From contig DATNMW010000423.1 in the NCBI GenBank assembly GCA_035602155.1, positions 7,151-71,150 of the forward strand: a stretch of 64,000 nt of DNA, written 5' to 3'. Within the stretch, counting starts at the first letter, position 1. Each line of letters begins with the position of its first letter. Under the pieces are notes generated by a model. That model was not told where the DNA came from, ran no database searches, and was given only the letters and a program-made list of their open reading frames with translations. Below are positions 51,454 to 60,605 of this stretch, in pieces. The position numbers were made by a program, and so were the translations under genes. Source of the stretch: Bog-159 sp035602155. GTDB lineage: Bacteria; Acidobacteriota; Terriglobia; Bryobacterales; Bryobacteraceae.

Positions 51454-52284
51454 TCACTCGGCAACCAGCACGGCGCGTTGAGCAATCCGCGCCAGATTAT
51501 CCGGGTCGTGAGCCGGTAGATAGAATAGCGGTTCCGCCCGCGCCAATGCCAAGATCTTCTTGCCGGTCGCAAGAGACACCGCCACATCCGGACTGACCCC
51601 ATCCACCTTGCCCGCCCGCAGCAAGCTCTCGTTGTAACTCGTGTCACCCGCCAGGAACCAGGATGGCATGCCGCGGACCAGGACCGACACATGCGCCGGC
51701 GTGTGTCCGGGCGTTGGAATCGCGACTACGTCCCCGCTGCGGGTCAACGCCACACTCCGCTCGAACGGCCCCAGCGGTTCGTCTTGAAACCGGATGAATT
51801 CGGGCTTCCACCAACCCGGCCAATTACGCGGCAGATATCCCTGGAGCACTCCAAAGCGGCCGCGGGCGGTCTCATAGTCGGCCTGACTTACCCAGATCCT
51901 GCTCTTTTCGAAATGCGCGAGACCGCCGGCGTGATCCGAGTGCAGGTGAGTCAGCAGTACTTGCCGCACATCGGCGGGCCGTATGCCCAGTTTCTTGAGC
52001 TGCGGGCCGATCTCATCCTCCGGTTCGACGCGGAAGTGTACCGCCTTGAAATAAGGGTGCCAGCGCGGGAAGTATCCGGGCGTATGCACGCGCGCCGTTT
52101 CCCCCGTGTCCACCACGATGACGCCTTCCTCGTGCTCGATGGCCCACGCGAATATGGGGAGCCACTCGGACCAGTCCCGGTCGAACAGAATATGCGCGGA
52201 GCGCGCCATTCCCTTTCCACGAGATTCCATCTGCGCGCGCTTGATCTGCACGGAGCCTGTCCGGATCGGATGGATTACGGGCAC
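51454..52284 (-). CDS. Metallo-beta-lactamase-fold hydrolase (N-acyl homoserine lactonase-like)
   Basis: A 276-residue cytoplasmic hydrolase. Dinuclear metal motif HLHSDHAGG, then PTPGHTPAHVSVLV, FLAGDTSYNESLL and YLPAHDPDN. Length, the TGETARVHTPGYFPRW loop and absence of a signal peptide match AttM/AhlD quorum-quenching lactonases, but other lactonases share these features. It is divergent from the GNAT gene with only 23 bp between starts. Confidence 0.82.
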   Translation of the reverse strand: MPVIHPIRTGSVQIKRAQMESRGKGMARSAHILFDRDWSEWLPIFAWAIEHEEGVIVVDTGETARVHTPGYFPRWHPYFKAVHFRVEPEDEIGPQLKKLGIRPADVRQVLLTHLHSDHAGGLAHFEKSRIWVSQADYETARGRFGVLQGYLPRNWPGWWKPEFIRFQDEPLGPFERSVALTRSGDVVAIPTPGHTPAHVSVLVRGMPSWFLAGDTSYNESLLRAGKVDGVSPDVAVSLATGKKILALARAEPLFYLPAHDPDNLARIAQRAVLVAE

Positions 52285-52307
52285 GCTCCAATTGTATCCT
52301 TGTATAC

Positions 52308-52745
52308 ATGGTCTGCATGGCCGACGAATGGCATAGGGGCGATTACGTCATCAGCACGGATGCGGCGCGGCTGGATCTCGCCATGATCCATGAATACCTG
52401 AGCGGCTCCGCGTACCGGGCAATGGGCCGCCCGCTCGAAGTGGTGCGCCGCTCGATCGACAATTCCCTGCCCTTCGGAGAGTACGAAGGTGGCGCGCAAA
52501 TCGGCTTCGCTAGGGTGGTCACCGACTACGCCACGTTCGCCTGGCTGGCGGATGTCTTCGTGCTTCCGGAGTTTCGCAGCCGGGGCATTGGCAAATGGCT
52601 GATCGGCGTGATTCTCGAACATCCTCGCCTGCCCGGTCTGCGCCGCTGGATACTCGCCACGAAGGATGCGCACGGTCTCTACGCGCAATACGGCTTCACA
52701 CCCCTGAGCGCGCCCGAGCGATTCATGGAGCGCTTCGCCGGGTAA
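52308..52745 (+). CDS. GNAT-family N-acetyltransferase
   Basis: A 145-residue acetyltransferase. The acetyl-CoA motif is FVLPEFRSRGIGKWLIGVIL (R-x-x-G-I-G-x-W form); the C-terminal LYAQYGFTPLSAPERFMER is also standard. Acceptor unknown. Met1 (52308) or Met4 (52317) may start it; the short divergent gap favours either. The last 23 bases overlap the convergent anti-sigma gene. Confidence 0.85.
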   Translation: MVCMADEWHRGDYVISTDAARLDLAMIHEYLSGSAYRAMGRPLEVVRRSIDNSLPFGEYEGGAQIGFARVVTDYATFAWLADVFVLPEFRSRGIGKWLIGVILEHPRLPGLRRWILATKDAHGLYAQYGFTPLSAPERFMERFAG

Positions 52746-53424
52746 CAGCCCAACCCACCAACGCCCCCGCGGCGGCGCTTAGCGGCAGGACCGCTGTATG
52801 CCACAGCATCACGTGCAGAGTTTCCAAATTCCTACAGTGAAGCTCCAGCATACCGACACCGGCCAGCCCCGCAAGCGTGCCCACCACCAGTCCGGCGGCA
52901 ACTGGATTCACGGCAAACCCGCGCCGTTGCAGCAACCAGCTCGCCGGGGCCGCCGGAATCGCATGGAGCAGGCCCGCAGCCAGGCAGACGATCCCCTGGG
53001 ATACGAAGCGTTCGGTACGGTAATCCTGGAACAGCACCGCAAAGATGGCCAGCAGCGCCAGGCTACCCGCAGCCAGCAAGGTCGAAGGCGCTGCACGGCG
53101 CCGGCTTCCGGGAATCGCTTCGCCGGCGGCCGCAGTGGCCGCCAGCCAGATAAGGATACCCAGCGTGGGAAAGATCAGGGCACGGTCCAAAGGGCTTTGC
53201 GCCTGAATGCCGAAGAATCCCGCACGGGCCGCGCCCGCCAGAGCGACTGCCGCGCAAACCAGAGCCAACCCGCTTGCCAGTACCCATCGCGGCGGCAAGG
53301 GACGGACCGGAACAAGCGAGGAGCCGACGGATTTGGCGATGCGATCGAGCAGCGCCGGGTCCACGTTACTGGGAGCCTGCGCAGCGGCCTGCTTCAGGAT
53401 TTTGTCGATCTCTTCATCCCTCAC
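52723..53424 (-). CDS. NrsF/DUF1109-like anti-sigma membrane protein
   Basis: A 233-residue protein with a soluble N-terminus (about 40 residues, DEEIDKILKQAAAQAPSNVD) and six helices, the layout of NrsF-type (DUF1109) anti-sigma factors. Helices include VLASGLALVCAAVALAGAA and LIWLAATAAAGEA. Its start overlaps the ECF sigma stop by four bases, the usual sigma/anti-sigma order. It probably holds the sigma factor at the membrane until a signal arrives. Confidence 0.72.
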   Translation of the reverse strand: MRDEEIDKILKQAAAQAPSNVDPALLDRIAKSVGSSLVPVRPLPPRWVLASGLALVCAAVALAGAARAGFFGIQAQSPLDRALIFPTLGILIWLAATAAAGEAIPGSRRRAAPSTLLAAGSLALLAIFAVLFQDYRTERFVSQGIVCLAAGLLHAIPAAPASWLLQRRGFAVNPVAAGLVVGTLAGLAGVGMLELHCRNLETLHVMLWHTAVLPLSAAAGALVGWAVTRRSAP

Positions 53425-53987
53425 GGAAGCTCTCCCGTACGACCTTCGCTCAGCCCCATGCCACGCAGCCGTTTCCTTAGTTTTTCATATGCGCGGTGCG
53501 CCTTCTGCTTCACCGACCCAATGCTCGACGATGTCGCGCGCGCCACCTCCTCCAGCGACATTCCCGCGACCTTCAGCATCTCGATCACTTCCCGCTGGCT
53601 CTCGGGAAGGGCCGCCAGGAGCGTTTCCAGATCCGGAGTTCCGCCCGATCCCGGCGGAGACGCCGCCGCCGCTTCGTGCACCTCCTCCAGCCGCTCTTCG
53701 CGAGCTACCGTGCGGCTGGCCTTCCTGTAGTGGTCCACGCGAATGTGCCGCGCAATCGCGTAGAACCACGGCAGCACTGGCTCGCCCGCATGGTATGTGT
53801 GCCGGGCCTCGTGAATGCGCAGCCAGGTTTCCTGCAGCAGGTCGTCGGCATCTCCCCGGCTCGCGAATTGGACCACGAAAAACCGATGGAGCTGCGGGCT
53901 CAGGCGATGGATCAGGGCCGTGGCCGCGGTGAAATCACCCTGTTGGTAGCGGGCCATCAGCATTTCCAAATCGCTGTTCGGGTGCAT
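53421..53987 (-). CDS. ECF-family RNA polymerase sigma factor
   Basis: A 188-residue sigma-70 family member. Region 2 holds RGDADDLLQETWLRIHEARH and PWFYAIARHIRVDHYRKASR; region 4 holds LPESQREVIEMLKVAGMSLE and VARATSSSIGSVKQKAHRAYE. It is followed by its likely anti-sigma factor (ATGA overlap). The gene for a secreted propeller-like protein is divergent, 235 bp away, and may be a target. Confidence 0.92.
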   Translation of the reverse strand: MHPNSDLEMLMARYQQGDFTAATALIHRLSPQLHRFFVVQFASRGDADDLLQETWLRIHEARHTYHAGEPVLPWFYAIARHIRVDHYRKASRTVAREERLEEVHEAAAASPPGSGGTPDLETLLAALPESQREVIEMLKVAGMSLEEVARATSSSIGSVKQKAHRAYEKLRKRLRGMGLSEGRTGELP

Positions 53988-54222
53988 TGAGGAGGAAGCT
54001 GCGAACCCCGTAATTACCGATCCTAACAGGGATATACGATGGGTACCCCCTGAAAGTTACGGAGCGGCCCTTGCGCGCGGCCGTGACGATCCGTACATGT
54101 CATGGCAATCGCCGCCGTAACTTCCTCCCACCCTGCGGCGAAGGAAGATCTGAACGCTCGCCGACCGCGAGTCGCGCCAGCTTGGTTCAAGATTGGCGCA
54201 AGAAAAATCTTAGGAGGAGTCA

Positions 54223-55245
54223 ATGAAGAAATTCGGTTTTTTCAGCATCATGGTGTCGCTCATCAGCGCGGCTACCGCTACCGTGGCCGCTGCCAGTAAC
54301 GGTGTTCTGGTTATTACCGCGTCGAATGCAACCACGAACCAGCTATTGGTTTACAATTCCAGCGGCGCACTGCTGCAAACAGTCCCCACGGGGGGACAGG
54401 GCGGCGTCAGCGGCAATGCCGGTGGCATCGAAGCGAGGGGCAATCTGGTCGCTGTCGTAAATTTCAGCTCGCTGAACGTGTCATTGTTTGAACTCGGAAG
54501 CGACGGCTTCCGGATGACACAGTTAATCCCTACGATCTCAAGCCCGGTCAGCGTCGCCTTCGGCAACGATCACCTATACATCCTCGGCGCTACCGAGGTT
54601 GAATCCCACCGGATATTCGGATCCAGTGTCAATCCCGTCCCCGATGGAGAGGTGTCACTAGTCGTGGCGGATGGGTCCGCGGCCCAGGTCGGCGCTCTGC
54701 CGACCCAGGTCGTCATCACGGAAAAGAGCAACATGATCGAGACGGTCAACCTGCTGCCGGAGGGCGCGGTGGGTGGCATTGCCTCGCCGGTGCAGAACAT
54801 TCCGGCCAACGTCAATACGCCATTAGGATTGATCACACGCGGCGATAACGCCTACGTCACCATCGCGCACGCCAATGAGATCTCGCTGGTCCGCGATGGC
54901 GCCATTTTGACCGTCACCAATTCCGGTACTCAGAACGCTCCTTGCTGGTTGGCGCTGGTGGGACCCTACCTGTTTTCGAGCAATTCGCCGAGCATGAGCA
55001 TTTCAAAATATGCGGTCTTCGGACCAAAGATCGTGCAAGTCTCGGCCGTCGCAGCTACGCAGAATGGCGATCCGACCGACATCGCATCGGGCGAGGGATT
55101 GGTCGCGGTGATTGCCGGTAGCGGCGCGCTAACCTATCTGTCGATCTTCAGTGTTGACGAAGACGGCAACCTTAGCCTGCTGCAACCGGCCGCGACTATT
55201 AGCGGCGCCGCTAACGGCGTGGCGATTGTTCAAGCTGGCAACTGA
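54223..55245 (+). CDS. Secreted beta-propeller protein (lactonase/6-phosphogluconolactonase-like)
   Basis: A 340-residue exported protein: signal peptide (FFSIMVSLISAATATVAAA), then repeated blades such as GVLVITASNATTNQLLVYNS, GNLVAVVNFSSLNVSLFELG and DNAYVTIAHANEISLVRDG. This resembles seven-bladed lactonase/YncE-type propellers. A strong AGGAGGAG stands seven bases before the ATG. The upstream region has an inverted pair GTTACGG (54055-54061) and CCGTAAC (54115-54121). It is divergent from the ECF sigma gene. Function unknown. Confidence 0.65.
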   Translation: MKKFGFFSIMVSLISAATATVAAASNGVLVITASNATTNQLLVYNSSGALLQTVPTGGQGGVSGNAGGIEARGNLVAVVNFSSLNVSLFELGSDGFRMTQLIPTISSPVSVAFGNDHLYILGATEVESHRIFGSSVNPVPDGEVSLVVADGSAAQVGALPTQVVITEKSNMIETVNLLPEGAVGGIASPVQNIPANVNTPLGLITRGDNAYVTIAHANEISLVRDGAILTVTNSGTQNAPCWLALVGPYLFSSNSPSMSISKYAVFGPKIVQVSAVAATQNGDPTDIASGEGLVAVIAGSGALTYLSIFSVDEDGNLSLLQPAATISGAANGVAIVQAGN

Positions 55246-55569
55246 AGGGAGCGCTATGAGGGACGTGCTGCGCAGGCATCGCGTTCCTTCGCCAAACCCA
55301 GGCCCACCTGTCCGCCGCTCCTATCCGCGAAGTGCGGCACGGCTCGGATGTTAGCGATTTTTCTGGTACGCTGAGCACCATATTCCCACTCTATGGCCCG
55401 AATCGCCGTGGAACGCCCGCCGGGAGCGGCGATCTATTGCGCGGACCGTAGACTGCGGTGTGCTCCTGGCGCCGTGGGCTCGGCAGGCATTCTGCGAGCC
55501 GAAAGCCGCAAGCGGGCGTGATCGGAGCCGGGCAAGTTGACAAGCCCGATTCAGCGAATTCCTGTTGTT
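55246..55569. other. Intergenic stretch without recognisable gene
   Basis: No coding frame with family motifs on either strand. A short plus-strand frame from about 55394 (MARIAVERPPGAAIYCADRR) looks peptide-like but is not supported. Nothing else stands out. Confidence 0.5.
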
Positions 55570-56154
55570 TCACGATCGCCCGTGCTGCTCAAAGCCGCGC
55601 AGCTCGTCGATTTCCTCTTGAAGCCTCCGCAGCCTTCGCTTCCTAGTGGGAAAGAAAATCGCAAGCCAGATGGCGAGAAGCACCAGGACTGGCACGAAGT
55701 TCAGCAGGAGCCGCGGGGAATTCAGCGAGTGAATTACTCCTGGCAAGATAACCAGCGCCAGACCGAGGAAACAGAAAGTCAGACCCGCCCTGCGCCAGAT
55801 GTGCAGGCCATAGTCGCGGCTCCTCTCCAGTTCGCTTCTATAGAACTCGACGGAACTGCTTACCGCCGCATCCGGCCCTGGCCTGCCGGGCCAAATCCAT
55901 CGGTAAGCCTGATACGCGAAATTCAACCCGCAGAGACTCAGAATTCCCAGTCCCACGCGTGGAAGCGTCTCATCGTGGGCTCTGGCGAAGATCCACGCAA
56001 AGAAAGCGCAGACGACAATCCCAATGGTTATCTGGAGAAGCGCCTCCCGGCGGGCTTTCCTCCGGCGCCGCTGCGCTTTACCGCGTATTTCGTTCACTGA
56101 CATTTTGAATACCTCCGTTGGCTGGTTTTGCCAAATATTTCGTGGATCGTTCAT
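55570..56154 (-). CDS. Small membrane protein paired with an ECF sigma factor
   Basis: A 194-residue protein with a basic N-terminus (KAQRRRRKARREALLQITIG) and four helices, ending in RKRRLRRLQEEIDELRGFEQ. Start 56154 (MNDPRNIWQNQPTEVFKMS) lies 7 bp after the sigma stop. W-Q-N-Q-P-T-E-x-F-x-M-S followed by a basic helix is a pattern I associate with acidobacterial membrane proteins encoded after ECF sigma factors. By position it may be the anti-sigma factor, though it has no zinc-finger (ZAS) motif. Confidence 0.65.
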   Translation of the reverse strand: MNDPRNIWQNQPTEVFKMSVNEIRGKAQRRRRKARREALLQITIGIVVCAFFAWIFARAHDETLPRVGLGILSLCGLNFAYQAYRWIWPGRPGPDAAVSSSVEFYRSELERSRDYGLHIWRRAGLTFCFLGLALVILPGVIHSLNSPRLLLNFVPVLVLLAIWLAIFFPTRKRRLRRLQEEIDELRGFEQHGRS

Positions 56155-56161
56155 GGGTAAC

Positions 56162-56773
56162 TCACTCGGCATGAGGCTCTCCTTCGCCGAACCACCGTCT
56201 CAGCACGTTCTTGATGCGGTGCACTTTCATCGCAATGTTCGCCGGCGACAATCCAGTAATCTCGCCTATCGAGCTCGCGTCCATACCCTCGAGATAGAAA
56301 ACGATGATCTGACGATCGAGCGGTTTCAGGCGCTGGATCAGCATGGAGACACGATCCAGCGCTTCGTTCTGGCTGGCCACAAGTTCGCCCCGATCGTTGC
56401 CAGGCATGGTGTCGACGCTCTCGATGCTCACGAGGCGGCTCCTGACCCGGCGCTGCCGGATCACGTGCCCGGTGGCTACGTTGTGAGCGACACGGTACAC
56501 CCAGGTCCTGACCGAACATCGCCGGTCGAAATTCCCGAAGCTACGCCAAAGATGCAGATGAATGTCCTGGAGCAGGTCGCGGCGCGCATCGGGATCAAGC
56601 TCGTAAGCCCGCGCGAGCCGGTCGAGTGAGGCACCGTAGGTATCGGCCGCGTCTTGATACAGCGAATCCTGGCTTACGTCTCCCGTCGTAATGGCCTCAG
56701 CCCTCAAATCAAGGTAGTCGCTGGCCACCGGGTTTTCTAACAGATAATTTTGCGCTCGCGGCCCAACGGCCAC
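56162..56773 (-). CDS. ECF-family RNA polymerase sigma factor
   Basis: Region 2 holds DARRDLLQDIHLHLWRSFGN and VRTWVYRVAHNVATGHVIRQ; region 4 holds LKPLDRQIIVFYLEGMDASS followed by IGEITGLSPANIAMKVHRIK. The first start is GTG at 56773, just after the membrane-protein stop at 56781; a GTG at 56728 is an equally good start and removes 15 extra residues. It is followed by a small membrane protein and preceded on the same strand by a GT-C-like protein and an MFS exporter, so it may be read from their promoter as well. Confidence 0.88.
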   Translation of the reverse strand: MAVGPRAQNYLLENPVASDYLDLRAEAITTGDVSQDSLYQDAADTYGASLDRLARAYELDPDARRDLLQDIHLHLWRSFGNFDRRCSVRTWVYRVAHNVATGHVIRQRRVRSRLVSIESVDTMPGNDRGELVASQNEALDRVSMLIQRLKPLDRQIIVFYLEGMDASSIGEITGLSPANIAMKVHRIKNVLRRWFGEGEPHAE

Positions 56774-56780
56774 AATCCGC

Positions 56781-58553
56781 TTACCGCACGTCCAGGTAGC
56801 CGAATTTCAACGGCTCTGGCTCGCCGTTCGAAAGGGTCACTTCCAGCACAGGCTCTCCAGCGAGTGCAGCAGGCAGTTGGACGCCAAACTCCGTCAGATC
56901 GCCGCTTCGCTGAATCGCACGCGGGGACAATTCCACGCCATCCACGCGTACGCCGAGCCGAAAGTCCGTCGTACGAAACACCCCGATATAGAGACGATCG
57001 TCCGGCCCGCGCGGCCCGCCGATATGCACCGTGGCTACCCGGCGGAGCTTGCGGAAGCCGTTCGCGCACTCGTCCCAACCCAAACCTGCATACTCCGCGA
57101 ACGCACTGTCGCCCAGGTTGATGAACCGGGGCGTCTCCGGCTTCCACGAGGCTCCGGCCATCGCGCGGTAGCGTCCCGTGACGTTACGTATCTCCGGCCC
57201 GTCCACCCGATAAGCCACGGCGCGCCCTTCCTGCAAAGCCCGCAACGCCAGGGCTTGCGGCAGAATGTATTTCACCACCAGGTCGCCCGGCGCCTGAATG
57301 CGGGACGCCGATCCAGGCGCCAGGTACACGTGCGGGATCTCCATTGCGCGGAATGGCAAATCCACGATGCCGGACCAGAACAGGTCCGAGTCGACGCCAT
57401 CGAGCAGGATGATTTTGTCCGGTTGCGCGTCGTGCATGTCGGCTACGCCCAAGACCAGATCTTCGACGCGCGCGCCGCGGTCATGGTGCCAGCGCGCCAT
57501 GGTCCACGCGGCCGGCAGCGATGTAGCAAGATAGATCGCGATACACGCCGCAGCGGCGGTTCGCCACATCCATTTCGATCGCCACGCGTACGCTATCGCC
57601 GATGCGCCCACGATCGCAAGGCCCGCTACGGGAACCGTCAGATAGTAATCCATCTTGTGATCGCCGAGCGGCAGGTAAGGTCCAGTGACAATGACAAACC
57701 AGGCGACGCCGAATGCCGGAACCCATTGCCGCGCGCGCACGCTCCACACGAGCAGCCCCAACGCCGCGCAACTCAGCAGCGCAGCCGCCAGCCGCGATGG
57801 CCCCAGCGCCCACATCCAGTATGTCCCCAGTGTGGAAAATAACTGGCCGCCGATATGCAATGCATACACGCCATCATGCGGTGGCGGCGCAACCCGAAAG
57901 TGGACGAACACGAACAGCGCGGAAACCGGAAACATCGGCAGGATCTTCTTCACATACGCTCGCGCAAACAGCAGCGCGTAAACCGCCGCGATGGCCGGAT
58001 ACACCACGTTGGTCTCTAACGCGCCCAGGCCCAGGACGAATGCGGCCCAGTGTCCGATGGCATCCCGCGGGGCGCCGCTTTCGATGTATCGCAGCAAGAA
58101 CCAAAATGCAAGCAGAAAGAAGAAGCCGCTTAAGATCTGGTTGTAAATCGAAGTCCAGCACATGGCGGCGGCCAAGCCAGTGTTGGCGATCCACAGAACC
58201 TGCGCCCAGAATCCCGCCGCGCGCGACCCGGTCAGCCGTGTGGCGATACCGCCTAGTAGCGCGAGACTGGCCATTTGCGTGGCAAATGCCCAGATGCGGA
58301 ACGGCAGCGGATCCACGCCAAACAGCGAGGAAAACACCAGGAAATAAGCGTTTTCGCCGAGCGGGCGAATGTTGCCGTGCGCTTTGGGGGCGAACAGCGC
58401 CGGCCCTAAGTCGCGAAAAGAGTGGACGTCGTGCCGTAGGTTGAGCCAACCAAAGTCGTCCTGGTAAAACCAGTTGGTCAGCCCTTGCCAGTAGAGCGCG
58501 AGTAACAGCAGCAGGGGCAGGACGCGCCAGCCGTACCGGCGGGCTGCTAACAT
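56781..58553 (-). CDS. GT-C-like polytopic membrane protein
   Basis: A 590-residue protein with about eleven helices and a soluble C-terminal beta domain. The first loop holds WFYQDDFGWLNLR, an acidic pair after helix 1 as in GT-C glycosyltransferases and the Wzy/mannosyltransferase-like unknowns. The C-terminal part ends VLEVTLSNGEPEPLKFGYLD, a beta-sandwich. The frame stays open upstream, but that part is antisense-like low-quality sequence within the MFS gene, so ATG 58553 (MLAARRYGWRVLPLLLLL) is taken; it overlaps the MFS stop by seven bases. Confidence 0.7.
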   Translation of the reverse strand: MLAARRYGWRVLPLLLLLALYWQGLTNWFYQDDFGWLNLRHDVHSFRDLGPALFAPKAHGNIRPLGENAYFLVFSSLFGVDPLPFRIWAFATQMASLALLGGIATRLTGSRAAGFWAQVLWIANTGLAAAMCWTSIYNQILSGFFFLLAFWFLLRYIESGAPRDAIGHWAAFVLGLGALETNVVYPAIAAVYALLFARAYVKKILPMFPVSALFVFVHFRVAPPPHDGVYALHIGGQLFSTLGTYWMWALGPSRLAAALLSCAALGLLVWSVRARQWVPAFGVAWFVIVTGPYLPLGDHKMDYYLTVPVAGLAIVGASAIAYAWRSKWMWRTAAAACIAIYLATSLPAAWTMARWHHDRGARVEDLVLGVADMHDAQPDKIILLDGVDSDLFWSGIVDLPFRAMEIPHVYLAPGSASRIQAPGDLVVKYILPQALALRALQEGRAVAYRVDGPEIRNVTGRYRAMAGASWKPETPRFINLGDSAFAEYAGLGWDECANGFRKLRRVATVHIGGPRGPDDRLYIGVFRTTDFRLGVRVDGVELSPRAIQRSGDLTEFGVQLPAALAGEPVLEVTLSNGEPEPLKFGYLDVR

Positions 58554-59788
58554 ACGGCCGCCTTCGGTAGCTCCCGCAACTGGCGGACGGGCGAGAATAC
58601 GAGCCAAAGCGTCGAGAGCAGAAACCCGCCTGCGCCCACGAACATCGCGGCGCGCAGCCCGATCGCTTCCGCCAGTGCGCCGCCCAACAGCGCTCCTACC
58701 GGCAGCACGCCGCGGAACGTCAGGTGCGCCGCCGAATTCACGCGGCCCAACACATGGCTCGGTGCGATGGCCTGCCGCAGAGTCACTTCGTTGATACCGT
58801 AGATCGACCAGGCCATATCGCCCAGTTGGGCCACGGCGAGAACGGCGGCGCACAATGTAACCGGTCCATGCGCCAGCGGCGGCAACAGTCCCGCGATGCC
58901 GGGCAGCAGCGCCGCGCCGATCAGAGTCCGGCCAAATCCGAAGCGCCGCACCAGCCAAGCCGCCACCAGCGCGCCGAATACTCCGCTGACACCGCCCACC
59001 GCGATGACCGCCCCCAGCAATACCGCGCCGATGCCCAGTTCGCGCACGGCGAAAAGGATATAAAGGCCTCCTCCGAAGCCCACGAAAGCGGCGGCGGTGA
59101 CCGAGCGCAGCAGCAGCGTGCGCAGTATCGGCTGGCGCCATGACGCGCGCAGGCCTTCCACGATCTCCCGTCCGATGTGCGGCGCCGCGCCCGGCTCCGG
59201 CCGCGGCTCGGGCTTGCGAATCAGCCACACCGAAATAGCGGAGCACACGAATGAAACCGCATCGAACAGGATCGCCATTGGCGCCGTGATGGCCGCCACC
59301 AGAATGCCCGTGATGCCCGGACCCGCCACTCCCGCGACCGATTCGGACAAGGCCAGCTTGCTATTGCCCTCCAGAATATTTCCGGGACTTACCAGCGATG
59401 GCAGATAGGCCTGGTAACTCACGTCGAAGAACACGGTCAGCGCCGCGCTGGCAGCCGCTACCAGATATAGATGGATGATCGTCAGCCGGCCCAATGCCGC
59501 GGCCAATGGCACAGTGCCCAGCACCACCGCGCGCCCCAAGTCGGTCCACATCAGTATAGGACGGCGCCGCAGGCGGTCCGCCCAGGCGCCGGCGAATAGG
59601 CCGAACAACAGGATGGCGGCGGCGCCGGCGCCACTCAGTATCCCCATCTGCAGCGGCGAGGCGTTCAGGAGTTGGGCAGCCGTCAGCGGCAATCCGACCA
59701 GGGTAATCCAGGACCCTACTTGCGAGACCGCCTGGCCGGCCCACAGCTTCAGAAAATCGGGTTCGCGCCAAAGGCCCCGCAGCGGCAT
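58547..59788 (-). CDS. MFS transporter (enterobactin-exporter/MFS_3-like)
   Basis: A 413-residue transporter with twelve helices. N-terminal FLKLWAGQAVSQVGSWITLV is typical of EntS-like MFS_3 proteins, and the loop 2-3 motif reads GAWADRLRRRPILMWTDLGR. Members export siderophores, drugs or macrolides. Between the exported LolA-like gene (1 bp gap) and the GT-C-like gene (7-base overlap), so a three-gene operon is likely. Substrate unknown. Confidence 0.85.
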   Translation of the reverse strand: MPLRGLWREPDFLKLWAGQAVSQVGSWITLVGLPLTAAQLLNASPLQMGILSGAGAAAILLFGLFAGAWADRLRRRPILMWTDLGRAVVLGTVPLAAALGRLTIIHLYLVAAASAALTVFFDVSYQAYLPSLVSPGNILEGNSKLALSESVAGVAGPGITGILVAAITAPMAILFDAVSFVCSAISVWLIRKPEPRPEPGAAPHIGREIVEGLRASWRQPILRTLLLRSVTAAAFVGFGGGLYILFAVRELGIGAVLLGAVIAVGGVSGVFGALVAAWLVRRFGFGRTLIGAALLPGIAGLLPPLAHGPVTLCAAVLAVAQLGDMAWSIYGINEVTLRQAIAPSHVLGRVNSAAHLTFRGVLPVGALLGGALAEAIGLRAAMFVGAGGFLLSTLWLVFSPVRQLRELPKAAVC

Positions 59789-59789
59789 G

Positions 59790-60605
59790 TCAAGGCTTTT
59801 CGAACTTGATGACGGAGTCCGCGCCGAACCGCTTGTATTCGGTGTAGCGGATGGTCATGCGCACGCGCTGCAAGCCTGTGCTGAACGGCAGTGTATCGTC
59901 GGCAAAGGTAAAGACCGGAAAACGGTGCCGGCCATCGACGAGTTGGCGAACGGTGGTGAATCGCGGAAACAGATTTTCCGAATCCCGGCTGAGCATCTGC
60001 GGCACCGCCTGCCCTTCCATGCGCACGATGGAGAAGTCCGTCTTGTCCGCCCACAGCATCCCGTCGAACAAGCGCTGCCCTTGCAGGATCTGCCGCGGGC
60101 GCACCTGCAACACCCAGCAATCCACACCGTCGATGTTTTCGTCGCCGCGAAACTTGGTCTCGTAATTCCAAAGCTGGTCCTCGGTCATCACGAACGGCTG
60201 GATGCCGCGCATGTCCTGGAAGTCTTCATCGGTCAACTTGAGGCGCTTTAGCGTCAGCAGCGGCTTGCCAATCATCTGCTCGGTGCGCTGGTGCTCGGGT
60301 GAAAAGATCACGTCGCGCCGCTCGCGATACTCGCCCGTCTGTGCGCCATGCGCGTCCAGTTCCGCGAACACTAAGGTCTGCCGGTAAGTGTAGTCGTTGC
60401 GCGCCGCCTGTGTCTCGCTCTCCTGGTGCGCGATGCGGCGCACCAGATCCGGTGGCGCATCCTGCGCGCAAGCGCCGGCCGCCACGCACCCCGATGCTAA
60501 AATGAGGCCGATGACCCAATCGCTCGGCCGTTTCCGGGCGGCTCTGCTGGCCGGCTGGACCGCGCTGGGCGCCGCGGGCTTGCTGTATGCTCGGTCGAAA
60601 GGCAT
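59790..60605 (-). CDS. Exported LolA-like protein (possible lipoprotein)
   Basis: A 271-residue protein with a long n-region, then WVIGLILASGCVAAGACAQ, which has a loose lipobox (LASGC). The mature part opens PPDLVRRIAHQESETQAARN and contains the half-barrel strands YETKFRGDENIDGVDCWVLQ and GMLWADKTDFSIVRMEGQAV. Its opening resembles the protein at 50614. The only ATG before the hydrophobic stretch is at 60605, which makes the 5' end overlap the divergent CPBP gene by about 95 bp; no other good start exists. Function unknown. Confidence 0.65.
   Translation of the reverse strand: MPFDRAYSKPAAPSAVQPASRAARKRPSDWVIGLILASGCVAAGACAQDAPPDLVRRIAHQESETQAARNDYTYRQTLVFAELDAHGAQTGEYRERRDVIFSPEHQRTEQMIGKPLLTLKRLKLTDEDFQDMRGIQPFVMTEDQLWNYETKFRGDENIDGVDCWVLQVRPRQILQGQRLFDGMLWADKTDFSIVRMEGQAVPQMLSRDSENLFPRFTTVRQLVDGRHRFPVFTFADDTLPFSTGLQRVRMTIRYTEYKRFGADSVIKFEKP
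60498..60503 (+). promoter_or_regulatory. -10-like hexamer TAAAAT for the CPBP gene
   Basis: TAAAAT (in GCTAAAAT) ends 7 bp before the ATG at 60511, so transcription from the usual distance would begin at that ATG. It lies inside the antisense signal-peptide codons of the divergent gene. Confidence 0.45.

Noticed and set aside
54055..54121. Inverted pair GTTACGG / CCGTAAC before the propeller gene as a riboswitch
   Set aside because: Only 7 bp with about 53 bp between arms and no known riboswitch core; too weak to call.
58554..59246. N-terminal extension of the GT-C-like protein
   Set aside because: Arg/Gly/Ala-rich out-of-frame reading of the MFS gene; the hydrophobic start at 58553 is far better.
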